The notes under the pieces were generated by a model that searched no databases, had not been told where the DNA came from, and saw only the letters and a program-made list of their open reading frames with translations. The position numbers were made by a program, and so were the translations under genes. Source: Paulownia fortunei (lineage: Eukaryota > Streptophyta > Magnoliopsida > Lamiales > Paulowniaceae). Taken from it: 64,000 bases of DNA. Below are positions 50,421 through 61,719 of the stretch, piece after piece; position 1 is the first letter of the stretch, and every line of letters starts with the position of its first letter. The stretch spans positions 26,524,118 through 26,588,117 of the forward strand of contig CM033106.1 in NCBI GenBank assembly GCA_019321725.1. The letters are read 5' to 3'.

Positions 50421-51753
50421 ACTTTCAAATAATTAATTAGACAAAAATTAATTTGATTTTATAAAAAAAAAATTCCTACAAAATTATAATTGGCCAAAAG
50501 CTATCATACTATAGCCAGAAGCTAATTTTTACATGTGAACAAACTAAAATCATTTTAGATTTTTTCTACAAAAATGCATTTAAAGATCCCGTTCGAGTCT
50601 CAAAATTATTTTTGGAGCCCCAAAGTGTTGTGCCAAATGGAGTAATTAAAAGCATGCAAATTTGCATTATCCATTGGTTGATGAGTAACAAAGTTTATAT
50701 ACAATTCTACATCATGGAAGTTTATATAAAATGTATTTTTCTACTAGTGAAACTTAAATTCATTATTATCACAAATTATTGGACATAACTTGGACCAATT
50801 TAAATTTCTTGCCGACTTACTTAATTTTATTTATAGCAGATATAGATGGGGCGACTGAGAACCAATCACACGTTTAGAGGTACAAACATGTGTAAATTTA
50901 TGTACAATGTGCAAGGGATGGATTGAATTTGAAGGCAGTGTCTTAATGTTCAATTAATACAAGAAAGACACAACGATCAATGAACTTGCAAGAATGATAC
51001 AGGATACATCTAGGCCTTGTTTACTTTTCAGAATAAGGACAAATTTACTATTTAGTTTGGTTCAATTTTGTATATGTTTTATTGAATTTCGCCACTATAA
51101 TATCATTGATTCTGATATTATTTTAAAATTTTATCTGGATAATGGGTGAGATTCAATAATCAAATCTGGTCCAAGTTATAAAATTAAGCAAAAAATATCA
51201 TTTTTGTCCTTAAAAGTTAAAAGTAAAATTACCGCCTTGTGCCCCTCCGATTTGGTAACCTCTTCATCCAATAGGAAACCCTTTTCTTTCCAAATGAGGA
51301 AAAAAATAAGAGAAAAAAAGGAAGAAGAAGAAGAGAGGCTGGCGGTGGCGGCAATGCGGGGCAATGGAGAGAGGAACTAAAAAGAAAGAAAGAAGGAAGG
51401 AAGAAGAAAAAACTTGGGAAGAAATCCGTTGTCCATGAAAGGAGAAGAATGCCCATGGAAGAAGAAGAATGAATAGAAGGCCATATTGCATCTATTGGTG
51501 GAAATCTTTTGCCTAGGATTTAATTTCTTTGTCTAAGATTGTTGAATAGAATTAGGTTATTTCCTCTTCAAAAATTGAAAAACCACCATTGTTTTATATC
51601 TGCTATTCTGTTGTAAATTGAAAATTTGTGCCTTGAAAAGAAAATGAACAATAACAAAAAAAATAAAAAATTAAGAATTTGCAAAGGGCATATTAGTCAT
51701 TTCACTATAATCTTGCTCATTTATCCCACAAAGTATATATTTATTTATATTTT

Positions 51754-52197
51754 ATATTGATATATCATTCTTATAATCTAATAAAATATACATAAAATTT
51801 ACTAATAAAACAATCCATACCCAAAAGGATAAACGGTCTCCTACGGTATTGTAAATGTTACACCTAATGGTGTGTAATGATCCCCTACGGTATTATAGAT
51901 GCTATAGCTGGTGGTGTATATTGGATATACATCTCACCATATATCTATACATACCCACAAACATATATATGTGATATTGATATATCATTCTTATAATCTA
52001 ATAAAATATACATAAAATTTACTAATAAAACAATCCATACCCAAAAGGATAAAGGGTCTCCCTCCTGTGGTATTGTAGATGTTACACCTAATAGTGTGTA
52101 ATGATCCCCTACCGTATTATAGATGCTATAGCTGGTGGTGTATATTGGATATACATCTCACCATATATCTATACATATCCACAAACATATATATGTG
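51754..52197. repeat. Nested tandem repeat, 2 x 220 bases
   Basis: The unit starting ATATTGATATATCATTC at 51754 repeats at 51974, nearly identical over its full length apart from a few bases and a short insertion near CCCTCCTG. Within each unit, a block of about 44 bases beginning CTACGGTATT/CTACCGTATT and ending GGTGTGTA or GGTGTATA occurs twice in diverged form. Confidence 0.92.
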
Positions 52198-52344
52198 AGT
52201 GTGTGTCAAATATGTGATGAAATGCACACTTAATTCATACCACAATACATATCATCGAACATAGCATCTCTTGTACCATACATCTACTCAATACGCGCCC
52301 CTCATCCATGATTTGAGTTAGGCTAGTTTTTAGGGCATTACTTT

Positions 52345-52946
52345 TAGGTTCTGTTTGGTTTTATTTTTAATTTTTATTTTTGTTTTTTTACTTTAAATAT
52401 TCTAAAATATATTTATTTTATTCAATTTTGGTAAAAATATCACTCACTTTTGTTCTATATCTTCAACCATTATTTTCAAATTAAATACAACTACTTTGTT
52501 AAGTATGACCTACATCATTAATGTTTGAATTATATTCCTACTAATTTAAAAATAATTAAAATTCACTTATTAATCAAATAATAATTTCTCTTTCTCTTAC
52601 TATAAAGTAGTGGTATACATAATAACTCAAGTCATAATTTTTTTTATCATAATATATATTTGATTGAAGAGATATAAAGAAATAATGAGATCCATAATAA
52701 ATTTAACAATAATGTCTCATTCCAATATTATTTGATTGATGTGACATGCACAAAGAAAATATTGAGACCCACAAATTATAACTCTTATATTATGATATCA
52801 TTTGCAATCCTATGAGTTTATATTTTTACACCCTTAATCCAATTATATTTTTATTTTTACGCAAAAATTAATATCAAATGAAAAGAGACATATGAAAATG
52901 TGAAAATTGAAAATGGCAAGTGAAAATCAATCCAAACAGGGCCTCA
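52345..52946. mobile_element. MITE-like element with imperfect terminal inverted repeats
   Basis: The left end AGGTTCTGTTTGGTTTTATT is matched in inverse by the right end AATCAATCCAAACAGGGCCT. The core CTGTTTGG is exact. The interior is non-coding and AT-rich. The right half (52645-52946) recurs at 57280-57571, which shows that it is a dispersed family. Confidence 0.65.
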
Positions 52947-54421
52947 GATATCGACGGAAGTTGCAATAATAAATACAGGAAAGACAAAGGAGTAGCTGGT
53001 TACAAGTACTCACTTATGAGTGATTGTTGTGCGGGAATGAAATTAAATAAAAATAAAATGAATATAAAAATAGAATAATGATAAGAAATGAATAATATAA
53101 ATATAATAATTTATATACTTGATATGTATAAAAAATGAAAAAGCAATAAAATTGTCATTTCTTGTTTGATTTCAATGTCAAGATTGATAATTATGAATAA
53201 ATAATATGAATAAAACAAAATAATTTAAGGACCAAATTATTTTTTAATAAAAAAATTATAATAAAATTATATTCAATATATTGTGTATAAATAGTTATGT
53301 TATTATTTTAATCGATTATATAATATAATATATATATATAATATAGATAAAAATTTACACTAATATATTTTTCTATAAAAAAAAAATCAACAAATAGGTT
53401 TTAAAGCAAGTCTCGAATTTTAAATTTTTAGACTCGAATGTGATTTGAATATGACCCAGTTAAAACATTGCTCATATATTTTTTATTTATTGCATATGTA
53501 TTTATGCAATGTATATTTATATATATAATACACATGTTACATATATACTAAAATATAAATATAATACTCTTATTATAGTAAAATAAAGTTAATAAATAGT
53601 TTATGCTTATATATGCAAAAGTACTAAATATGTTTGAATTTTTTAATTTTTTAATAAATAAATTATATATAAATAATTTTTTTATTAGTAGCATTATCTT
53701 CTCGTATACAGAAAGTTATGATAATATTATTTTTAATTTTTTTAAAATAATAAAGTGGGTTCAACGGGATTCAACCTGATAGATCTCAAATTTGGAGCGG
53801 GTTATATTCAGGCTTCTAAAAATCTTGATATGCTGGGTTTCAAATTTTTTTTTTGATATTTTTATTATATTTAGAAAGATAATTCTGTCAAAAATAAATA
53901 TGTGTTTATTTTTAATTGATTGAGAAAAGTTAAATCTATATGGAGAAAGAGAATGATTAATCCATATTTTTGGGAATGAATATTCCTACTACTAAATTAT
54001 ATCAATTATATAAATAAGTTATTGTGCTTCTTGACCCTTGTCTCAACGAATAGATATGGAGATATATCGCAACTCATTTATAGAAATTATATTTTTTTGG
54101 ACAAGCAATTTGATTTATTATTCATGACGTCAACACATCATATCAAAAGCTAATTAAATAAAACCAATTATTTTCTAACAAATCATACTGTATTTAATAT
54201 GAAGAAACTATTATAACAACAAACTAAAAACAAATCATAATTTTTTTTATTGCAAGATTCATAATTTATTGCGTACAATTATTATCAAAATACCACACGC
54301 ACACACCCTTCCCAAATACATATAGAAGGTACCAGCAAAGTGCATAGAATCAAACTTGAAGTATTATGCACCTCCCAGAAGGTGACATAATTACGGAATA
54401 ATTAATAATTTATATCTGATC

Positions 54422-55900
54422 TTAAACAGAAGTGTTATTGCCTTGTTCAATCTTAGACTTGAAAAGTTTCACGAACTCTGGAGATACATTCAATGCGGCC
54501 TGTAGAACTGATGGAGATAAAGCTTCCCAAGCTGATGTATTCCCAGCTAACTTCTCCAATTCTGGCCTGCAAGCAAAAGTACAAAATGCCCATATATCAT
54601 CTTCCATTTTACTTCATTTATTCGCTGAAAATTTACATTTTAGCAACCAAAACTCGTTGTTTAAAACCCTAAAAAAGTTGCTTCAATACTTACCTTGGAG
54701 ATGTGGAAACACAGAAAACTTCCATTCCTTGTTCATCTGCTAATAGGGCTGCAGCAAAGAACTTGGGCACAACAAATAGTTCATCTTTCTGCACACTGGC
54801 ATCCAACGCTCGGGTACCATTGAGGCCAACAATTTGGATCCGACCACTGCCTTTAGTGACATAAATAATTCGATGCGATGCATCTGTGCTGTAAGAAGGG
54901 TCCAACACAGAATTGGGCTCGAGTCGTACTAGATTGGCACTGAGCCCAATTTTACCAAGCAAAGGAAAATTATCTGCAGTGATTTCAGCACTAACTACAG
55001 ATGACGATCCACCTAGCTTCTTAGCATTGGAAGAAATCAAATGGTCAAGACTGAAAACATATTCCCCAGTGTTGCAATTGGATTGATCAGGCATGTCTAT
55101 TTCTTCAACAACCTTAAGAATCAATGTATTAGTTTGGCTTTTCGCCAGTTTTTTTGAGTCGGCTTCGTCCAAACGATATATTTTGCTAATAAATTCAGTA
55201 GAAAAGCCTCCAAGGACACCAAGGGCTCCTGTCAGGAAGAAATAATCGAACTGCCCTGGATTATAAGAGTGGCTGCTTTCGCCGAGGAATATCACTGTCA
55301 CGTCGGAATCTCCGCCGTTAAACCACCATGAAATAGTTCCCATTGGCACCGGAATGGCGTCTCCTTTGTTGATTATCATGACTTTCTCTTTTGGGCTATT
55401 TGGTGATACAAATCCAACAGTGCATGTACCTGTAGCGAAAGATTAAATAATCCGCAACATAATCCCATTGGAGAAAGTTTCTTTAGTTGGTTTGGCTAGC
55501 ATATGCTGATTTGTGAGAAGGGTGAATAATGGTAAAGACTCTATACAAACGTGAAAAACCATCCTTTGCTCCAAACTTCCAAGCAAAATAATATATGTGT
55601 ATTGTGCAGCGAGTGAATTACATTTACTATGTGGCTAGTGTACTTTCAAGCAAAATAATAGATATAGTCACAAGAAAAAGTCAGATAGAGAGAACATATA
55701 CAAATATGTACTTAGTCGTACTTACCTTGAGCAACATAGCCAATCTTGTAAGTGTCTGCATAGTGAGGCAGAGCAAAGCCACGAGGCTTCAAAACCAGTT
55801 TTCCGGCGCCGAGCTCCGCCTGGGGAAGCACCGGAGATTTGGCAGCCGTCCAAGCGTAATATCCGCCACCTTCTCCTTCAAATATGGTTGTGTCAGCCAT
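54422..55900 (-). CDS. Bicupin copy C, shortened N-terminus
   Basis: Exons 55900-55726, 55429-54694 and 54566-54422 encode 351 aa if translation starts at the second ATG (MADTTIFEGEG). Relative to copy A, a run of six G is five G just upstream (at about 55902), so the ancestral ATG at 55923 now opens a different frame (MELNLSPKWLTQ) that overlaps the second ATG. Everything downstream is intact, with exon lengths 736 and 145 as in A and B, and the protein is close to copy A. The loss of eight residues lies before the first cupin strand and may be tolerated. However, the out-of-frame upstream ATG, the first one after the TATA box, should reduce translation. It is either a weakly translated gene or an early pseudogene. 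Confidence 0.8.
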
Positions 55901-55978
55901 TTGGGGGATAAATTCAACTCCATGGATTGCAACTCTAATACTCTATATTCAACTGTAAAAGGCTTAGATCATATGCCC

Positions 55979-55988
55979 ATATATATAA
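55979..55988 (-). promoter_or_regulatory. TATA box of cupin copy C
   Basis: TTATATATAT on the minus strand, about 55 bases upstream of the ancestral ATG at 55923. The same motif in copy A is about 35 bases further from its ATG. Confidence 0.55.
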
Positions 55989-57279
55989 TAGACAAAAATT
56001 GCACCCACGGTATATGGCCCAATGGATAGTATTTGGATATTAACGTGAAGGTTGAAAATTTGATTCTCTATTGAAGTTTAAAAATGCTGCTTGACATGTG
56101 AATTCGAGTGTGTTGTTATTTTAAACTTTATCCAATGGATATCATTGGAAGTGGGCATTTACTCCAAAATAAATATAAAAAAAAAATAGACTAAAATTAT
56201 TATTATGATTATTATAAAGAAAGCTACTGAATAGATAGCCGTGTCCCCAAGTGATAATTTTCAACAATTTTGGGATAATTTTTCCATCTAACTCAATATC
56301 ACCTTTCAGTGAAGTGACGTACCCTAAAGTTTAAATTGGGGGCGAGATTTTTTTTAAAATAATTAACAAATTTTTAATTTTTTGAGATGAATAAATTTAA
56401 ATATAAAATTTATATAATTGAGGGGCTATCCTTACCAGCTTCCTAGCTCTGTCGTTGTTCTAATACCTAACAATTTTAAGTAGTCATCACTTTGTGACAA
56501 ACTTAATTGGTCTTATATATTCGACTTGTCACCAATTTTCAGATGAGTTTTTAAAAGATAAAACTGTTCTAAAAAATAATTGTTGAGAGTTATTACTCAG
56601 TGCATACCCTTGTTTTAGAATATACGAACAATAAATTCAAAACAAAGAAAATAATAATTTTCTAATATATTGCAAAATTAGATATATTTCACGTCTGACA
56701 GTTTGTGTTCACAAATTTATGGAGTATTAACTAATTAAAAAACTAATATCCTTTAAATTCACAAGTATAGGTTATACCTATCTATATTCAATAATTAATA
56801 CTATTTGTAGGAAAGTGAATTTTTTTTGGTTGAAATGTATATTTTATGTGGTTGTAATTTTGTATGAGACTACATATATCGACCGAGGTTGTCCAGACCT
56901 AGCCAACATTATTGTACTCGTGTCCAACAATTATTAGGTGGGGACCGTGGGCTCTTGATAATGCCAAAGCAAAACTCCTAATGCCGGACTAAATTCCAAT
57001 CAAATGTTCTTTTTGCCCTTCATGGCTGGTTTTTCTTTTTTCTCTTTTTTCTCTTTTTTTCTTAATTAGTTAGCCTCACTTATTTATGACTATACCAAGG
57101 ATGAGTTTGGTAAACTTTTTTATTCTTTAGTGCTCGATGGTGTGAACTTTTTGTTAGCAAACTTCTTGTAACCTTATTGAGCATAAGAAGTTCCTGGTAA
57201 ATTTGTTTTGTGTTCAATATATTTTCTACTATTATTATTACAAATTATTCTGACATAACTTGGACCAGCTTGTATTACA

Positions 57280-57571
57280 TATAATTTGATTGAAGAGATG
57301 CAAAGAAAGTAATGAGATCCATAATAAAATTAATAATTTGTTCATCCTAATATTATTTTATTAATATGAGATGCATAAAAAAAATATTGAGACCCACAAA
57401 ATTATCACTCTTATATTATAATATCATTTTCAATCCAATTATTAATATATTTATACTACTAGTTTAAATATATTTTTATTTTTGCACAAAAACCAATAAC
57501 AAAACAAAAAGACATATGAAGATGTGAAAAATTATAAACGGCAAATGAAAATTAAACAAAACAGGGCCTTA
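57280..57571. mobile_element. Partial copy of the MITE-like element
   Basis: Aligns with the right half of the element at 52645-52946. Shared blocks include GAGATCCATAATAAA and ATATTGAGACCCACAAA, and the end AAACAGGGCCTTAG. The left terminus is missing. Confidence 0.7.
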
Positions 57572-57853
57572 GTTATTTAGGGATGTGCAATAACACATAC
57601 AAGAAAGAGAAAATTAAATGTGGTGGATTCGGATAAGGCGGGTTCGAAAATAAAAATCAAGACCCGTTTCGAACTCCTTAAAACTTCATAAACCTGCACC
57701 AAATATGATGGATCCGAGGCGAGTCTAGATCCAACTCAAACCAATTGTCTTTCCTACAAATATACAACAATTCTTAAAATTTTAGAACAATCCGAATCGA
57801 AAACAAGTATTCGTATATATGTTTTATATTTTTGCATGCATAAATGCATGTAC

Positions 57854-57897
<44 letters not shown>
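57854..57897. repeat. Compound (CA)n(TA)n microsatellite
   Basis: About 13 CA units followed by about 9 AT units. Confidence 0.9.
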
Positions 57898-58946
57898 ATC
57901 AGTGATATATTCACAAAGACATTCGTACGAATGCAAAGAGAAATAAGTTACTTAAGGAATATGGCGTTGCCAAGAAAAGAAGAGTTTGATTTTTAGAGAA
58001 GATTCATTCAAGAAAACAAAGAGAAACTGAATTTAGATGAGTTAAACAGTATATATTCAATAGTTGTAAGACTTTTTTATTTTTTGTTATCTTCTTCTAA
58101 CCAATAATTTTTTTAAAATATGAAAAGAAAAAAAACTAACTGTGTTCAAAACATGTCCAACACTCCATCAGCTCTTGTTAATTTTTTTTTGTTCATTTAA
58201 TTTTAAGCATGTCAAATGGTAAATTGTATACGTTCAGAAAAACTGTATCACCGTGACCAACGTATATCTAACACTATAAGATGATTTTTTTTTTTTCTTT
58301 TTTCTTGATTTCAAATAGAAATGCTATGCACAATTTTGCTGAAGAGCAATCTCTAATTGTCATTTGATGCAGTAAAATTGAAGCTGCGATTTTGTGATTT
58401 TGCGGTTTTTCAATTAAGGAATAAAAAATTATAAACAAGATAGAATTTTCAAACTTACATATGATTATCATTATTAAATATATTCCAATTTTAATTAATA
58501 CTCTATTATTATTAATGTTTATACAATTACTTTCTTAACACTACCACCCTCACACCAACCTCACCGTCCTCACCCCAACCCTCACCCCCCTCAAAAATGC
58601 ATTTATAATCATGCATGAATAAGTGAAGGCTGAGCTGGTTGTACTAAACTAGTATTATAGGCTCCTTTACAGTTTACTGTTTACGGTATGTTTCGATACT
58701 GCAAGATGAACATGAGTCGTTGTTGGACAGTCAAAAAAAATAATCTCATCTAATTTACCCTATCTATGGGAAGTTAAGTATAATGAGAATATATATTTAC
58801 GGTTCTTGAATTGAAAATTGTTTTATACGTAAAATGAACACCATATCATAGCATAGTATCTGTATAAATCAAACCGAACTCAATCTGATAAGGGAAACAA
58901 TTTCTGAGCATAAAACTAAAAAATTATATACCCCAAGTTCAGTTCA

Positions 58947-59336
58947 TCAGTTGGTCACAGTGCAGAAACAAGGTTGATCATCACAAAAGGTATCCTGCAT
59001 CAAACCTTTGAGATCGAGATCGATATCACAGTGGACAATCCCACCAGTAATTTGAAGCAATGAAGAAAAAGAAACTTTATCACAAAACCAAGAAATTGCA
59101 TCGTAAACATATTCAATATGCAGAGGCAACGATGCAGGTTGTTCAATATGCAGAGGCAACGATGCAGGTTGTGTCCAGCAAAAATGAGCAATACAATTGC
59201 AGGTTGAGCTCCTACTCCTGTACAAAAATGAAACCAAAGCAATGCACATCCAACATAGTTTTTGCAGATCAAAAGGAACCAAGATAAAGAGATTAATATC
59301 ATCAGCTGCTTGGGTACGGTAATCAACCTCACACAC
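58947..59336 (-). other. Unrecognised open frame with an in-frame 30-base duplication
   Basis: A 129-codon open frame on the minus strand ends with a cysteine-rich stretch (DDQPCFCTVTN). The composition is less AT-rich than its surroundings. A second, overlapping frame of equal length is also open, which weakens the coding case. Inside, 59112-59141 is repeated exactly at 59142-59171 and would encode EQPASLPLHI twice. I recognise no family. It could be an exon of an unknown gene, a gene relic, or chance. Confidence 0.25.
59112..59171. repeat. Exact 30-base tandem duplication
   Basis: Two adjacent identical units starting TTCAATATGCAGAGGCAACG. A length of 30 keeps any reading frame. Confidence 0.95.
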
Positions 59337-60289
59337 AGCATAATAAGCATAAGCGACACTTCAAAATACAAATGACTGTAGACATGCAAATTGATTGCAA
59401 GCTATAAGAGAAGGAACAAGCAGCTGAAAAGACAGTCATCTCCACATTTCTGTTTGGTTTATACTTTAAATTACTCTGTTATTGATTTCTAAGTTGTCTT
59501 TGAAAAGTTTTAGTTTTGACTAGAGAAAAACTCACTTTAAACTTCATTGTAATCAAATAATTTTTGGAAGAACCAGGCTCCATCTTTTGAGCCTAATTTA
59601 AGGCGATATTTAGTAATTTGGTCAGAGATGAAGAATGTCGCCCAGTATAAACAGACAAGTACAAAATCATCACTTTGAACTACAATTCTTCCAACCATGT
59701 CATAATTAAACTCAAATTTTCAACAAACATTGCCATAGTAGCTTCATACCAAATATATTGCAGAAAATATCCGAGTAGAGCATCAAAACCAAAATCAAAT
59801 ACCAATACACAAGTTTTTGTTGCATCTAATATATTATAAGACCTACATATAGTCACCATTCAATCAATAAAAAACGCATATAGTTGCCCAACGCAAACAG
59901 AATACAAGAATTTGAAAATTTTCATGATAAAAAGGTTACCAGTGGTTTTCAATGGAAAATTCATCTGGCAATCTAACAAATCCTCTGCACAAGAGATCAA
60001 TCTATATCAAAATGAACCAAGTAAATAAACCTCCACTCCATAATCAAGAATGACAAGAAATAATTCACTAGATTGGACTGAAAGTGTTACATTAAATTTG
60101 GGAAGAGGATGTGCAAGACTATCACGGACAATGAAGATGAGCTAAATTTAATCGGTCAGCTTCACTGTGTACACATGCACTACAAACCAGCAAACAAACT
60201 CAAACATGGAACCACATTGCACATAAAAGAGCAAGACAGCTTAGCATCCCATCAGGGCACATTGAAACAACACCAAAATCCACACCACA

Positions 60290-61204
60290 TTAACCCCCCA
60301 TGCCATTGATTCTCTCTATCACGGTTATAACACCCTGTGTTCCCAACTTCCCATCCCCATTCGCCACCATCCCCGAAAACAACTGCTTTGACAATGCAGC
60401 TCCGGGCAACACCACCACCTCCTCGCCCTCCTCCTCCACATCAACCCCCATTCCCAAATCCTTCACCATATACTCTGCGAAACCCCCAGGCCTAAAGTCC
60501 TTCCCAATCATCCTCTTCCCAAACAATTCCATCGCCATGGACCCTGCAGCGCCTCCCTTCACAGCCTCCAAAAACTTATCCTTATCCAGTCCGGCCTTCT
60601 CCGCAAACAGTAATCCTTCACTCAATCCTACCAAACTACCCCCTACCACAATCTGATTGGCTATTTTACTACTCTGTCCCTTTCCAGCACTCCCCGTATA
60701 ATTCACTTTCCCTAATATATCAAACAAGGGCCTCAACCACAGTACCACCTCAGCATCCCCACCGGCGAAAATTGCCAATTTACCATATCTAGCCCCTATA
60801 TCGCCCCCAGATACAGGGGCATCGATAGAATAACAGTGTTTCTCGAGGGCGGAATGGTAAATTTGCCTGGCCAGTGCGGGATGGCTACTGGTATGGTCGA
60901 TGATGACGGTGTTGGGATCGAGGGACGGAAGAAGTGTATCGAGAACGAGGCTATGAACGTCGGAGGGGTGGCCGATCATTGTGAAAACGATGTCGCTGGA
61001 GGCAGCGAGGTCCGCCGGGGAGTCGGCGAGGTTGGCGCCGAGGGAAAGGAGGGAGGAGGCTTTAGAGGGAGTGCGGGCATAGATGGTGAGGGAGTACCCG
61101 GCGGAAATGAGGCGGGAGGCCATGGCGCCGCCCATTACGCCGATGCCTATCCATCCTATGCGGGTTTGGGTCGGGTTTATGGGCGCTGGGTAACGACCGC
61201 CCAT
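60290..61204 (-). CDS. 3-hydroxyisobutyrate dehydrogenase-like (beta-hydroxyacid dehydrogenase family)
   Basis: An intronless gene of 304 aa from ATG 61204. An in-frame GTG 30 bases upstream is not a plant start. The N-terminal Rossmann fold begins at about residue 16 with GIGVMG (GxGxMG; G20, G22, G25). The substrate motif DAPVSGGDIGARYGKL and the active-site lysine segment GKGQSSKIANQ (usually GxxxKxxNN) follow. The C-terminal helical domain ends near residue 300. Family enzymes oxidise 3-hydroxyacids with NAD(P)+, in valine breakdown or, for GLYR enzymes, reduce glyoxylate and succinic semialdehyde. This sequence resembles the plant '3-HIBADH-like 1/2' group (At1g71170/At1g71180). The last Asn of the active-site motif is Gln, so the exact substrate is uncertain. 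There is no clear transit peptide, so a cytosolic location is likely although family names say mitochondrial. Confidence 0.92.
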   Translation of the reverse strand: MGGRYPAPINPTQTRIGWIGIGVMGGAMASRLISAGYSLTIYARTPSKASSLLSLGANLADSPADLAASSDIVFTMIGHPSDVHSLVLDTLLPSLDPNTVIIDHTSSHPALARQIYHSALEKHCYSIDAPVSGGDIGARYGKLAIFAGGDAEVVLWLRPLFDILGKVNYTGSAGKGQSSKIANQIVVGGSLVGLSEGLLFAEKAGLDKDKFLEAVKGGAAGSMAMELFGKRMIGKDFRPGGFAEYMVKDLGMGVDVEEEGEEVVVLPGAALSKQLFSGMVANGDGKLGTQGVITVIERINGMGG

Positions 61205-61719
61205 TTTTTTGCACGTGATGATTAAATTAATCACGAATCTGTTTTTTCACTTGAGTTGTACTCGCCATTTTCTGCTGTTACTGTTCTGTTACTTTTCTCT
61301 AATTTTATAAAAACAAATACACAATAATAGAGGACGAGATTGCCCCTCTTTCTTTTAAGTGATCACTTTGCCCCTTTATTTTCTAAAATTCATTTAAAAC
61401 CCCTCCATTTTCCTCTATTTTCCAAGATAAACTATTTGGCCCATGGTTCAAATATTCCTTAAACAATCTTATCTAACACTTAGCCCAAAAATACATACCC
61501 TGTGGGAAATTCCATTAAAACCTTTAACCATAACTTTCTATTTCATTTTTTTCTTTTTTTTTTCCTTATTTTTATTTTTTACATGTAAAATGGGTCGTTA
61601 AAATCATTGCCACTTATCCAAAACCGAAAAGAAATCCGACAACCCTTTTGGCCTGATTCTAAAGTCCCTTTTTTTTTTTGGGAAAAAAATTCTCACTCAC
61701 AAATTTTAGAAGTGCTTGA

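Larger units (their letters stand above)
50421..54421. other. Spacer between cupin copies B and C
   Basis: About 4 kb of AT-rich DNA with a nested tandem repeat (51754-52197) and a MITE-like element (52345-52946). A purine-rich stretch at 51295-51470 (GAAGAAGAAG, GGAAGGAAG) gives long C/T open frames on the minus strand that are not protein-like. 53.0-54.0 kb is over 75% A+T by eye. No genes seen. Confidence 0.6.
55989..60289. other. Upstream flank of copy C and spacer to the dehydrogenase gene
   Basis: Bases 56200 to about 57120 belong to the duplicated cupin unit. A partial MITE-like copy is at 57280-57571 and a CA/TA microsatellite at 57854-57897. A possible gene fragment is at 58947-59336. 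The 59.4-60.29 kb stretch lies downstream of the dehydrogenase gene and may include its 3' UTR. Confidence 0.55.

Noticed and set aside
51229..51491. Ser/Phe/Leu-rich open frames on the minus strand
   Set aside because: They come from a GAA/GGAA purine run, which gives long C/T frames without protein character.
60836..61225. 129-codon Gly/Glu-rich plus-strand open frame
   Set aside because: Antisense shadow of the dehydrogenase gene.
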